Positions 1-8,433 of a DNA stretch of 64,000 nt are shown piece by piece; the first letter of the stretch is position 1; each line of letters begins with the position of its first letter. The stretch is taken from the NCBI RefSeq assembly GCF_000241055.1, contig NZ_CM001398.1, positions 327,722-391,721 on the forward strand. Reading direction: 5' to 3'. The translations under genes were made by a program, and so were the position numbers. Under the pieces are notes generated by a model. It saw nothing but the letters and a program-made list of their open reading frames with translations. It ran no database searches and was not told where the DNA came from. This stretch comes from Oenococcus kitaharae DSM 17330 (lineage in GTDB: Bacteria > Bacillota > Bacilli > Lactobacillales > Lactobacillaceae).

Positions 1-1037
1 CGCTAGGGTTGGCGCTGATTTTTCTGCTCTTAGCAGTTTTTGTCTCGCACCTCAATCGCTATTCTCTCAAGTGCGGCTGGTTTTTAAACTTATCCCTTTA
101 TTCTCTGCTGGTTTTTTTCCTGTTGGCCTCGGCTGATCGGGGGTTGCTGGCCTTTACTGTCGTTTCAATTGCTATCGGCATACTCGCAGCTGCCATTATC
201 GGCCTAGCCCTCTATTCCGCACTAACGCTGGTTGCTTGGAGCTTTAGGCTATCAGCCAACAAGAAATACCGCTCACGATATCATTTCGCGACCGATTTGG
301 TTATTTTCATTTTTACAGTCATCTGTATACTGCTAATCATAGATTTTTTCCAGATCAAACTGCCAGCTGCTTGGGTGGCGTTATTTGCCTTTGCCCCGCT
401 ATTTACGATTTATTTAGCTTTTGTATTCGCTAATTTTCTAACACAGACATTTTTAATTAATTGGCAGGGCCATCGTGCCGCCAGGCAAGCTGCCAGCTAT
501 GATTATGTGATTATCTTGGGAGCTGGATTAATCAACGGCAAGCAAATTTCTGCCAGTTTGGCCCAGCGCATCAAAGCAGTCATCTTTTTTGCACAAAATC
601 ACGGACAAGCAATAATTATTGCTTCTGGCGGAAAAGGCAGCGATGAAAAACTCAGTGAGGCCACGGCCATCGGCCAGGAACTACTCAAGGCTGGTTACCC
701 GGAAAATAAAATTCGTTACGAAAATTCATCCACGAACACACGTGAAAACTTTAAAAATTCCCTGCAGCTCATTAGCCAAGAACATCATAATAGTGAATCG
801 CTACAGCTGGCCTTTGTCAGTAACTCTTATCATTTGACCAGGGCCGCATACCTTGCCAAAAAACAAAAAATCAAAATCACGGCCATTCCGGCAAAAACGC
901 CTAAAAATTATATCGCTTCCGGATGGTTTCGAGAATTTGCTGCCATGCTGTTGATAAAAAAACGTCAACAGATGGTCGTGCTATTATTGTTCTTGTTTGC
1001 CAGTTTATTTTTGGCGATGTTAATCTGGTTTTTCTAA
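1..1037 (+). CDS. YdcF-like (DUF218) membrane protein, 5' end open at window edge
   Basis: The reading frame is open to the first base, so the start lies at or before the window edge; a TTG at 9 is the first possible start inside. The N-terminal ~150 residues hold about five hydrophobic membrane segments. The following ~170 residues are a DUF218/YdcF domain: an ILGAGL strand, a SLAQRI helix, a second strand ending in ASGGKGSDE, an ATAIGQELL helix and the STNTRENF motif typical of the family. A last hydrophobic segment closes the protein. YdcF relatives bind nucleotide-like ligands or act in the cell envelope, but the substrate here is unknown. The stop codon overlaps the start of corA (TAATG), so the two genes are translationally coupled. 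Confidence 0.8.
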   Translation, partial: LGLALIFLLLAVFVSHLNRYSLKCGWFLNLSLYSLLVFFLLASADRGLLAFTVVSIAIGILAAAIIGLALYSALTLVAWSFRLSANKKYRSRYHFATDLVIFIFTVICILLIIDFFQIKLPAAWVALFAFAPLFTIYLAFVFANFLTQTFLINWQGHRAARQAASYDYVIILGAGLINGKQISASLAQRIKAVIFFAQNHGQAIIIASGGKGSDEKLSEATAIGQELLKAGYPENKIRYENSSTNTRENFKNSLQLISQEHHNSESLQLAFVSNSYHLTRAAYLAKKQKIKITAIPAKTPKNYIASGWFREFAAMLLIKKRQQMVVLLLFLFASLFLAMLIWFF

Positions 1038-1951
1038 TGCTGAAAACACATCAAATAAATACAAAATTGATTTGGTACGAGGTGCAAGATCCCAGCCAAG
1101 CAGAACAGGATCAATTAATCAAACTGGGCGTGACCCGTGAGATGCTTTTTTATGCCTTGGATCAAAATGAATCGGCCCGTACTGAAATCGATCCGGTTAG
1201 CGGAAATTCACTGATTGTCTTTGATATTATCACACCCAATTCCCGCTTGGCTGCCACAGAGCCAGTTGGCATGCTGATTGATAAAAAAGGCAATTTTTAT
1301 ACCATTGCTCGCTCGACAACGACCAGAATTTCTGAAAAACTGTTTGCTACAGCCAGGGAAAATTATCCCGACAAAAGCCATTTGACAGCAATAGATATCT
1401 TTTTAAATACCAGTTCAGTTTTAATTGCAGAATACATCAGCACAATTACAACCGTGAACCGGCGGCGGAACGTCATTCAATCTAATCTCAGACAAAAAAT
1501 TCAATCTGGTGCCATTTCATCTTTAATGGAATTGGAAACACAAATGATTTATATGCTGGATTCTTTGAGAACTGATCGGACAGCCATTTCACGACTGCAA
1601 GCCTATTTGGGCGATCAGGTAGATGATCGGCAAAAAGAATACTTTGCCGATGTCCTCGTGGAAAACACACAAGCGGTCGATATGGCCAATCAAGCGGCTG
1701 AAGTCATTGGAGCCATTTCGGGTGCCTATACCAATTTGAACAATCAGCGTTTGGACAAGTCATTAAGAATTTTGACAATGCTGCAAGCATTAATGGCTGT
1801 ACCGACAATTGTGACAGGCTTTTACGGGATGAATATGAAACTGCCCTTTACGAATATGCCCTATTCTTGGCTGCTGACTTTTGCAATTACAGGACTATTA
1901 ATCATTGTCGAAATCTATATTTTAATCAAAGCACATTTCTTCGACCGCTAA
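1037..1951 (+). CDS. corA: CorA-family magnesium/cobalt transport protein
   Basis: The 304-residue protein has a long acidic and helical cytoplasmic N-terminal region, then two C-terminal membrane segments. The signature GMN motif (FYGMNMKLPF) sits at the end of the first membrane helix, as in all CorA Mg2+ channels. The start ATG at 1037 shares bases with the upstream stop codon. An open frame extends upstream to 923, but that stretch overlaps the preceding gene and is not needed for a complete CorA. The gene is probably cotranscribed with the YdcF-like gene and ends at a strong hairpin. Family assignment is secure; the ion transported is inferred from the family. Confidence 0.93.
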   Translation: MLKTHQINTKLIWYEVQDPSQAEQDQLIKLGVTREMLFYALDQNESARTEIDPVSGNSLIVFDIITPNSRLAATEPVGMLIDKKGNFYTIARSTTTRISEKLFATARENYPDKSHLTAIDIFLNTSSVLIAEYISTITTVNRRRNVIQSNLRQKIQSGAISSLMELETQMIYMLDSLRTDRTAISRLQAYLGDQVDDRQKEYFADVLVENTQAVDMANQAAEVIGAISGAYTNLNNQRLDKSLRILTMLQALMAVPTIVTGFYGMNMKLPFTNMPYSWLLTFAITGLLIIVEIYILIKAHFFDR

Positions 1952-1978
1952 AAAAGACGTCTTACGGCGTCTTTTTTA
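1951..1978. terminator. Bidirectional terminator between corA and ltaS
   Basis: A-rich arm, GACG stem, short loop, then GCGTC followed by a T run. The element serves the convergent genes corA (+) and ltaS (-) and overlaps the ltaS stop region. Confidence 0.85.
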
Positions 1979-4162
1979 TTTCGTCCGTCCTGCCGAATCA
2001 TCAGGATTGTGATACTGGATTCGAGCCCAATTAGAAGGCTTAAAATATTGTTCTGGTGCATCAGTCTTATAGAGGCTAGCTGTGGTTTTATCATTATTTT
2101 TCGACCAAAGAGAAGTGGACTTTTTGCCTAAAATACGATTTTGCCTATTCAATTGCTGGCGTGTGTTGCGGATACCATAGTCATATCTTTTAGGATCAAC
2201 ATCTGTAAAACCTTGAGGGTGATAAAAACGCATCAAATCTTTATAGGTTAATTGGTCTGACAAAGACAGTTCGTCGCTGACTTGGTCTTGCCATTTTTTC
2301 ACTTGGTTAGCAAGTTTTGGTAACATGGTTTTTTCGTCAATCGGCTGTCCACTGGCATTGTCCCATAATTTTCCGCCAGTATAAGTATATTTGGGTGTCA
2401 CAAAATCCTGATCACGAAAGGCCACTAACTGTTGATGCTGCTTGCTAAGCAGATCCTGACCAAATTGGAGATAACGTTTGTTGGATATTCCCAATAAATG
2501 TTCCAAAGTTGGTAAGGCATCTATCTCACCACCGTAGGTTGGATCGATGTGCCCGACTTTACTGCCCGGAATATCAATCATATAAGGTACACGCTGCAAT
2601 TGCGCGTCGTCGTTTGCTGTCCAGGTTGCTGGATCGCGGCCGAAAACAGTGGCTAAGGTTTTATTTTCCGAATTTGAAATGCCGTAATGGTCACCGTACA
2701 AAACAATGATGGATTTTTTCAAAAGGCCGGCTTTGTCCAAATAAGCATAAAATTCTTTGATAGATTGATCCAAATAATGGTTCGTTAAAAAGTAATTATC
2801 AATAATCGGATCGCCGGTCGCGGTTGTCTGGAATTTAGGGTCTTGATCAATTTTATCGAGTTGAAACGGATAATGGTTAGTCACAGTCAGGTATTTAACG
2901 TAAAAGGGCTGCTGCATTTTTTCCAGATACGGAACGGAATCCTTAAAAAGGAGCTTATCTTTCAGACCCCAGCCCTCCGATTTATACCCGCTAACATCGA
3001 AATAAGAGGCGTCAAGAAAATGCTGATAGCCTAGTGATTTATAAACGACATTCCGGTTCCAAAAAGAAGCAACGTTTCCATGAAAAACGGCTGTTGAATA
3101 GCCCCTGCGCTGATTGATGATAGCTGGCATAGCCTGAAAGGTATTGGTTGCATATTTGTTAAATAGTGATCCCGTCGGCAGGCCGAATGTCGATGTTTCT
3201 AACATATTTTCCGCGTCTGAAGTTTTCCCTTGTCCTACTTGGTGGAAAAAATTGGAAAAAGCGATTGTATCTTTGCCGTGGTAAAGGGAATTCAAAAAAG
3301 GTGTGACTTCCTGACCATTAATTTTCAAATCGATTGCAAACTGCTGAAAGGATTCCAAATGGATATAAATAACGTTGCGTCCTTTGGCAATTCCGAAATA
3401 TTTCTTGTTCGGTTTGGCGTAATGTGATCGAATAAATTGTTTAATTGGATTTAAATCGCTTGGTTTAGCAGAATTTCTCAGGGTATTGATCTGCACAGTA
3501 TTAATCGCGTCTTGTACCGTGTAAAAATTGATTCCCATGTATTTCACAAAATATGTATCATCAAAACCACGTGTCAGCAATTGTGGACGCGAGCAGTCAG
3601 CTAAAAATAAATTAAAACATAAAGCCAAAAAACCTAAAGACAAAGCTAGAAAAGAGTGTTGCTTGCTCACTGATTTTTCCTGCATCCTAACTCGTCTCAA
3701 TAGCAGCAAAACGATGATAACGATCAGGTCCAGCCAGTAAAATGGATCCTGAAAATGCATGAGAGACAAAGATGCGCTCCCAAGGCCTTGGTTCACTTTG
3801 GAATAGCCCAGCATCACATTAACTGATACAAAACTAGTCATTTCTCGATAGTAAATACAGTTAATATACAAAAGGAGCGTCAGCAGTGCGTCAACGCTCA
3901 AAGCCGTGATATAGAAAGGCAGTTTGTGCTTAATGAATGAAACAAGTGAAAAGATAATGATCATCGTGGCCAGAGGATTAATGATCATAATAAAAAATTG
4001 GAAAGGATCAGCCGCACCAAGACCGGCAAAATCTGAAAAGTAGGCTAATAACGTTTTTGCCCAAAAAAATAAGGTCAGCAGCCATAGGAAGGCAGCGCGA
4101 CTACGATTAGGATTGAAACGATTAATAATATGGCCGGCAAAAATTTTGAGAGCTGAAGTCAT
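1976..4162 (-). CDS. ltaS: Lipoteichoic acid synthase (polyglycerol phosphate polymerase)
   Basis: The 728-residue protein has an N-terminal block of about five membrane helices (residues ~20-200) and a large extracellular sulfatase-fold domain. Recognisable sites are the metal-binding strand HLESFQQF (~res 275), the catalytic-threonine motif GQGKTSDAEN (~res 320) and the later GDHYG motif. LtaS uses phosphatidylglycerol to polymerise the glycerol-phosphate chain of lipoteichoic acid at the outer membrane face. The C-terminal ~150 residues after the sulfatase core are lysine- and glutamine-rich and longer than in staphylococcal LtaS. A single copy is seen in this window. It is transcribed alone, from a TATAAT box 8 nt before the start and without a Shine-Dalgarno sequence. 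Confidence 0.9.
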   Translation of the reverse strand: MTSALKIFAGHIINRFNPNRSRAAFLWLLTLFFWAKTLLAYFSDFAGLGAADPFQFFIMIINPLATMIIIFSLVSFIKHKLPFYITALSVDALLTLLLYINCIYYREMTSFVSVNVMLGYSKVNQGLGSASLSLMHFQDPFYWLDLIVIIVLLLLRRVRMQEKSVSKQHSFLALSLGFLALCFNLFLADCSRPQLLTRGFDDTYFVKYMGINFYTVQDAINTVQINTLRNSAKPSDLNPIKQFIRSHYAKPNKKYFGIAKGRNVIYIHLESFQQFAIDLKINGQEVTPFLNSLYHGKDTIAFSNFFHQVGQGKTSDAENMLETSTFGLPTGSLFNKYATNTFQAMPAIINQRRGYSTAVFHGNVASFWNRNVVYKSLGYQHFLDASYFDVSGYKSEGWGLKDKLLFKDSVPYLEKMQQPFYVKYLTVTNHYPFQLDKIDQDPKFQTTATGDPIIDNYFLTNHYLDQSIKEFYAYLDKAGLLKKSIIVLYGDHYGISNSENKTLATVFGRDPATWTANDDAQLQRVPYMIDIPGSKVGHIDPTYGGEIDALPTLEHLLGISNKRYLQFGQDLLSKQHQQLVAFRDQDFVTPKYTYTGGKLWDNASGQPIDEKTMLPKLANQVKKWQDQVSDELSLSDQLTYKDLMRFYHPQGFTDVDPKRYDYGIRNTRQQLNRQNRILGKKSTSLWSKNNDKTTASLYKTDAPEQYFKPSNWARIQYHNPDDSAGRTK

Positions 4163-4170
4163 TGTTTATC

Positions 4171-4176
4171 ATTATA
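4171..4176 (-). promoter_or_regulatory. -10 box of ltaS, leaderless spacing
   Basis: TATAAT on the minus strand ends 8 nt before the ltaS ATG at 4162. No ribosome binding site fits in between, so the mRNA should begin at or next to the start codon. Confidence 0.6.
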
Positions 4177-4198
4177 ACGCCGAACAAAAAGACAGGTA

Positions 4199-4663
4199 TT
4201 AAATGTGGGCAATCAAAGTTGCTGAAAAGTCATGTAAATCCATCTTAATTTGCTCATCAAAACGGTTGATTGTTGTCGAATCAATGTCCATCACACCGAT
4301 TTTTTGGCCATCAGCTTTTGTCAGCGGCAAGACAATTTCGGCATTCGAGGCTGGATCACATGCAATATGTCCGGCAAACTGATGAACGTTCGGTACAATG
4401 ATAATCTGTTGTTTGGCGAATGCGGTCCCTACAACGCCCTTTCCTTGGGCAATCCGCGGAGTGGCCGGCAGGCCTTGAAAGGGGCCTAGGACTAAATCAC
4501 CATCCTCCTTAGAAAACAGATAAAAACCGGCCCAGTTAATGTCCTCGACAAATTGGAATAATACAGCTGCCGCATTGGCCAAATTGGCCGTCGTATCCTT
4601 TTCGTCTTCGTAAGCGGCCAAAAATACTTTGCTTAAAGTTGTATCAGCTTTTAATTCAGTCAT
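4199..4663 (-). CDS. GAF-domain protein of the free methionine-(R)-sulfoxide reductase family
   Basis: The 154-residue single GAF domain carries the family landmarks INWAGFYL, LVLGPFQGLPA, a GKGVVGTA loop, NVHQFAGHIACD and MDIDS. The family (YtsP/YebR/fRMsr) reduces free methionine-R-sulfoxide using cysteine chemistry. From recall of family members, three cysteines are conserved. Here only the one in HIACD remains; the PAC position reads PAT and the GVCG position reads GVVG. Activity is therefore uncertain. The ATG lies inside the 3' end of the upstream ferredoxin-NADP reductase gene (8-nt overlap), making it the third cistron of alr-FNR-GAF. A redox partnership with the reductase is a plausible inference. 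Confidence 0.82.
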   Translation of the reverse strand: MTELKADTTLSKVFLAAYEDEKDTTANLANAAAVLFQFVEDINWAGFYLFSKEDGDLVLGPFQGLPATPRIAQGKGVVGTAFAKQQIIIVPNVHQFAGHIACDPASNAEIVLPLTKADGQKIGVMDIDSTTINRFDEQIKMDLHDFSATLIAHI

Positions 4664-5666
4664 GAAATTCTCCTAGATTCAAACTTGTGGAATGGGCTGG
4701 GCCGCCGCGTTCGGGATCAAAATAATTAACAGCCGAGTTGGCGGCTGTTGGTACTTCGCCAAAACCGCTGGCGATAATATCCGCTTTTCCGGCATAACTG
4801 CTGGCATCCCCGACCGCAAAAATGCCTGGGATTGAGGTCATTTGTGTGGGATCAGTCACAAAACCATTGTTAATTTTGACTGGCAGCGTCTCCCATAAGT
4901 CCAAGCTGGCCGATGAGGCAGTAAATCCATACCCAACAATCAATTGATCAGTCACAATAGTCTGCAAGCGGTCATCGTCAATATTCTGCATTTGAATTGC
5001 CAAACGACCGTCTGATATTTGAAGACCGACAATTTTATTAGGCGTTTCAAAAGTTGCCAGCGGGTTTTGCTGTAATTTGGTAATTGAGGATTCTAGCGCT
5101 CTGAAGCGATCCCGACGATGAATCAGATGCACCTGTTTATCGTGCTCGATTAATTCCAGTGCATAATCGACTGCTGTATTGCCGCCGCCGACCACAGTGA
5201 AATCCTGATATGGGCTTTTAGCCAGATTCGGCAGCAGATATCGCATCCTGCCGGCTTGGAACATTTCCTCAGCACCGGGTACAGACAATTTACGGGGGCT
5301 AAAAGAACCATTTCCGCTGGCAATGATGACTGATTTAGCTGTAATCAAAGCATGATTATTAATTTCTAATTCAAATTGACTATCTTGTTTTCTTAAATTC
5401 GTGACATTGGAGTTCAAAAAAGTTTTGCCATCAATCAAATTAGCCTGCTCCTGTAATTTTTTGACAAGATCACGGCCAGAAATACCGGGAAAACCAGCCA
5501 CATCCAAAATATTTTTCTCAGGATAAAGAGCTGTAATCTGCCCGCCCAATTGCGGTGTCGCTTCAATCAAAGCCGTTTTCAATTCACGCAGACCGGCATA
5601 ATATTGCGCAAAAAGACCCACTGGGCCAGCACCAATTATTGCAAGATCAAATAAATCGTTTGCCAT
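4656..5666 (-). CDS. Type 2 ferredoxin/flavodoxin-NADP(+) reductase (thioredoxin reductase-like)
   Basis: The 336-residue flavoprotein has an N-terminal FAD-binding GAGPVGLF motif, the LGGQITALYPEK segment typical of YumC-type reductases, a central NAD(P)-binding VVGGGNTAVDYALEL motif and the C-terminal FAD contact GIFAVGDAS. There is no CxxC redox pair, which separates it from thioredoxin reductase. The start is the ATG at 5666, which overlaps the last base of the alr stop codon. An upstream in-frame extension reads into alr and is rejected. It probably supplies reduced ferredoxin or flavodoxin, for example to the flavodoxin-like NrdI encoded elsewhere in the window, but that partnership is inference. 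Confidence 0.88.
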   Translation of the reverse strand: MANDLFDLAIIGAGPVGLFAQYYAGLRELKTALIEATPQLGGQITALYPEKNILDVAGFPGISGRDLVKKLQEQANLIDGKTFLNSNVTNLRKQDSQFELEINNHALITAKSVIIASGNGSFSPRKLSVPGAEEMFQAGRMRYLLPNLAKSPYQDFTVVGGGNTAVDYALELIEHDKQVHLIHRRDRFRALESSITKLQQNPLATFETPNKIVGLQISDGRLAIQMQNIDDDRLQTIVTDQLIVGYGFTASSASLDLWETLPVKINNGFVTDPTQMTSIPGIFAVGDASSYAGKADIIASGFGEVPTAANSAVNYFDPERGGPAHSTSLNLGEFHD

Positions 5667-6781
5667 TAATCCACCACGATTCTTTTCAAACGGTCCGAGA
5701 AAGCAACTGTAATTTTCCAAGGCGGCACACCTGAATGCTTATGCAGATCATATAAGGTATTTTCTTCGCTGCCATCTTTGCCGATCAAAGTCACTTCGGT
5801 CCCGATTGGATATTCTTTTGGCAGCAAAACCATCATCTGATCCATTGCAACCTGGCCTATTTGTCGGCAGCGCTGGCCATCAATCAGAAGCGAAAAGTCC
5901 TGGTATTCAGCCAGCCAGCCATCCCCGTATCCAATCGGAATCGTGCCGATCCAACTGTCTTTATCTGTCACAAATTTAGATCCATAACTAATGCCTTCGC
6001 CGGCGGGAATTTTCTTGACAAAATTCAAAGCTGATTTTAATTGAAAAACAGCCTTTAATTTGTCGATTGGGCCAAGTTCTCCCTCTGAAGGCTCTACGCC
6101 GTAAACCACTGTGCCAACCCGCGCAATGTTGTTGCATCCAGGCAATTCATCGGCGTGATACATAGCCGCGCCTGAATTCATGACGTGCACAAATTCAGGC
6201 ATCGGCAAACCCTTTGTCATATCATACCAGCGCTGCTTCTGTTTTTGAAAATAACGATCATCAGCATTATCCGAACTGGCAAAATGCGTATAAATCCCCT
6301 GATACTTAAAATGGTCCTCATGTGCTTTTAAATAATCAATTTCATCCTGCAGCGCCTGTCTGTCGCGAACCCCAATCCGGTTCATGCCTGTATCGACAGC
6401 TAAGTTGGCTGCCAAACACTGATCACCTAACAACTTGTCTGCCTGCTTTAACCAATCCAAAGAAGGCACAGTTGTTAAAAAACCGTACTTAGCGGCCAGA
6501 GGCGCGTCTGCAACATCTGTCGGCCCTAAAATGAGGATGAAATCGTTCAAACCCGCTTTACGAATCGCGATACCCTCATCAATCTCAGCCACGGCCAGAC
6601 CATCGATTCCTGCTTGTTTGGCTAATTTTGACACCAAAAGCAGCCCATGCCCATAAGCATTAGACTTGACTGCCAGCCATAATAATTTGGCACCAGAGAC
6701 TTTTTTTACATATTGAACGTTATAAGCCAGAGCAGATTTGGAAAATTCCAAACGAGTCGGCCGATGTATCGCTTCTACCAT
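5666..6781 (-). CDS. alr: Alanine racemase
   Basis: This 371-residue fold-type III PLP enzyme interconverts L- and D-alanine for peptidoglycan and teichoic acid D-alanylation. The PLP lysine lies in AVKSNAYGHG (~res 38), and the catalytic tyrosine region is GEGISYGSKF (~res 265). Other family marks are DTGMNRIG and the GYGDGW loop. The length is normal for the family. It heads an operon with the FNR and GAF genes, joined by overlapping stop and start codons. Its own promoter is a TATAAT box exactly 7 nt before the ATG, with no Shine-Dalgarno sequence. Confidence 0.94.
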   Translation of the reverse strand: MVEAIHRPTRLEFSKSALAYNVQYVKKVSGAKLLWLAVKSNAYGHGLLLVSKLAKQAGIDGLAVAEIDEGIAIRKAGLNDFILILGPTDVADAPLAAKYGFLTTVPSLDWLKQADKLLGDQCLAANLAVDTGMNRIGVRDRQALQDEIDYLKAHEDHFKYQGIYTHFASSDNADDRYFQKQKQRWYDMTKGLPMPEFVHVMNSGAAMYHADELPGCNNIARVGTVVYGVEPSEGELGPIDKLKAVFQLKSALNFVKKIPAGEGISYGSKFVTDKDSWIGTIPIGYGDGWLAEYQDFSLLIDGQRCRQIGQVAMDQMMVLLPKEYPIGTEVTLIGKDGSEENTLYDLHKHSGVPPWKITVAFSDRLKRIVVD

Positions 6782-6788
6782 AAGGGCA

Positions 6789-6794
6789 ATTATA
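6789..6794 (-). promoter_or_regulatory. -10 box of the alr operon, leaderless spacing
   Basis: TATAAT on the minus strand, 7 nt before the alr ATG at 6781. The typical transcription start would fall on the A of the start codon. Confidence 0.65.
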
Positions 6795-6884
6795 TAATGA
6801 AGCCGTCTTTTTTTCTAAAATTTATTAACAATCCAAACAATTTTCAGCCTTGTATAAGACCATTTTAGATTTTGCAAAACAGCC

Positions 6885-6890
6885 TATAAT
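6885..6890 (+). promoter_or_regulatory. -10 box of the acetyltransferase gene
   Basis: TATAAT followed 9 nt later by ATG (6900). A GTG at 6894 lies only 3 nt beyond the box, too close to be in the transcript. No Shine-Dalgarno sequence is visible. Confidence 0.55.
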
Positions 6891-6899
6891 TAAGTGATT

Positions 6900-7355
6900 A
6901 TGTCAGATAACGAAAAATTAATTATTGCCAGCCAGTTCGGACCTGGCAAAGTTCTTGATGATGCTATGAAAATCCGCCGAGCTGTCTTTATGCTGGAAGA
7001 AAATGTCAGCCCAGCAGACGAGATAGACGGGCAAGATGGCCATTGTCTGCATTATGTCGGCTATGTGCAGGACTGGCAGCCGGCCACGACCAGCAGAATC
7101 TACACAGTGAATCATGATAGCTGGCACATTGGGCGTGTTGCAACTTTCAAAAATTTTCGTGGAAAAGGATTTGCCAGCCAATTATTGAAACAGATTGAAA
7201 TCGACGCCAAAAAACAACATATAAAAGAACTTGAGCTGGAGGCTCAAGTTCATGCAATTTCTTTTTATGAAAATTTAGGATACGCCGCCTATGGCGACAT
7301 CTTTTTGGATGCTAACATTCAGCACCGCAAGATGCAAAAAATACTGACAGCCTAA
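6900..7355 (+). CDS. GNAT-family N-acetyltransferase, ElaA-like
   Basis: The ~151-residue protein has the GNAT core: a strand ending IGRVATFKNFRGKGFASQLLKQIE, where RGKGFAS is the acetyl-CoA pyrophosphate-binding loop, then LELEAQVHAISFYENLGY, the usual C-terminal alpha-beta unit. The RAVFMLEENVSPADEIDGQD segment resembles ElaA-type proteins. The substrate is unknown. I chose the ATG at 6900 over the GTG at 6894 because the -10 box ends at 6890. It is convergent with prs, whose stop lies 3 nt away. Confidence 0.75.
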   Translation: MSDNEKLIIASQFGPGKVLDDAMKIRRAVFMLEENVSPADEIDGQDGHCLHYVGYVQDWQPATTSRIYTVNHDSWHIGRVATFKNFRGKGFASQLLKQIEIDAKKQHIKELELEAQVHAISFYENLGYAAYGDIFLDANIQHRKMQKILTA

Positions 7356-7358
7356 AAC

Positions 7359-8369
7359 TTAATCGCTTTCAAATCCGCGGTGGTATCTATTTTGAAATAA
7401 TGGGCTGACGCTGCCGTTTTCTTGGACAGCCGTGATGGCTCTAGCAAACAAATCATCGGCGCTGACAATCTGCAGCTTGTCAAAACGCTTGGATTCTGGA
7501 ATATCAATCGAATCGGTCACGATCACGTGATCAAAATCAGAATGCTGCAGTAATTGCGGTGCATCGCCCGATAGCAAGGCATGGCTGGCAACAACAATAA
7601 TCTTCTTGGCACCCTTTGCTCTTAACAATTTGGCACCTTCAACAATCGTATGCCCTGTATCGATCATATCGTCAATGATGATGGCGGTCTTCCCATCGAC
7701 GTCTCCGATTAAATTCAAAACTTCGACCGTGTTCTTCTTATCAACAGGACGGCGCTTATCAATCACAGCATAAGAATCCGGCAGACCCAAAAACTGGTTC
7801 AGTTCCCTAGCTCGACGGACACCGCCATGGTCTGGTGAAACAACAACTGAATTTTCTGGATCAATCAAGTGGTTGGATAATAAATAATCAGCCAAGATTG
7901 GCGCACCCATCAAATGATCGACAGGAATATCGAAAAATCCTTGAATTTGAGATGCGTGCAGGTCAAAGGCGATCACACGTGTGGCACCAGCTTGTTCCAG
8001 ATGATCGGCAATAATACGTGCAGCAATTGATTCTCGACTGCGCGCCTTTCGATCCTGCCTAGCATAACCGTAATAAGGCATCACAATGTTAATTGCATGA
8101 GCCGAAGCTCGTCTCAAAGCATCAACCGCGATGAATAATTCCATAATGTTGTCATTTACGCTGGCATGCGGTGAAGCGGCCGTCGGTGCAATCACGAAGA
8201 CATTGTCTCCGCGTACCGAATTATTAATGTTCAAGCGAATTTCACCATCCGCGAATCGATCCAAATTAACATCGGCCAAAGGTTGATGCAGACGTTTTGC
8301 GATTTTCTCAGCCAGCGGCAGATTGGCAGAAAGTGCCATTAAAACCATGCGATGTTCATTAGCAGTCAT
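7359..8369 (-). CDS. prs: Ribose-phosphate pyrophosphokinase (PRPP synthetase)
   Basis: The 336-residue enzyme makes phosphoribosyl pyrophosphate from ribose-5-phosphate and ATP. Marks are NLDRFADGEIRL, the NDNIMELFIAVDALRRASA block, PYYGYARQDRK (ATP loop), DLHASQIQGFF, and the PRPP-binding loop IIDDMIDTGHT. It has a clear GAGGGGC ribosome site. It is divergent from rpiA, whose product also uses ribose-5-phosphate, and lies near purine and ribose salvage genes. In lactobacilli two Prs paralogues are common; whether this is the main or second copy cannot be decided here. Confidence 0.92.
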   Translation of the reverse strand: MTANEHRMVLMALSANLPLAEKIAKRLHQPLADVNLDRFADGEIRLNINNSVRGDNVFVIAPTAASPHASVNDNIMELFIAVDALRRASAHAINIVMPYYGYARQDRKARSRESIAARIIADHLEQAGATRVIAFDLHASQIQGFFDIPVDHLMGAPILADYLLSNHLIDPENSVVVSPDHGGVRRARELNQFLGLPDSYAVIDKRRPVDKKNTVEVLNLIGDVDGKTAIIIDDMIDTGHTIVEGAKLLRAKGAKKIIVVASHALLSGDAPQLLQHSDFDHVIVTDSIDIPESKRFDKLQIVSADDLFARAITAVQENGSVSPLFQNRYHRGFESD

Positions 8370-8420
8370 ATATTAAAGCCCCTCTGTTTTTAAGTATATC
8401 AGCCAATTAAAGGGAAAGAC

Positions 8421-8426
8421 TATAAT
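8421..8426 (+). promoter_or_regulatory. -10 box of rpiA, leaderless spacing
   Basis: TATAAT ending 7 nt before the rpiA ATG at 8434. The intervening bases contain no Shine-Dalgarno sequence. Confidence 0.65.
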
Positions 8427-8433
8427 GTAAGAT

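Noticed and set aside
923-1036. N-terminal extension of CorA
   Set aside because: It lies wholly inside the upstream gene in another frame; ATG 1037 overlapping the previous stop gives a complete CorA.
7510-7560. parS-like palindrome GATCACGTGATC
   Set aside because: It lies inside the prs coding region and lacks the TGTTTCACGTGAAACA flanks.
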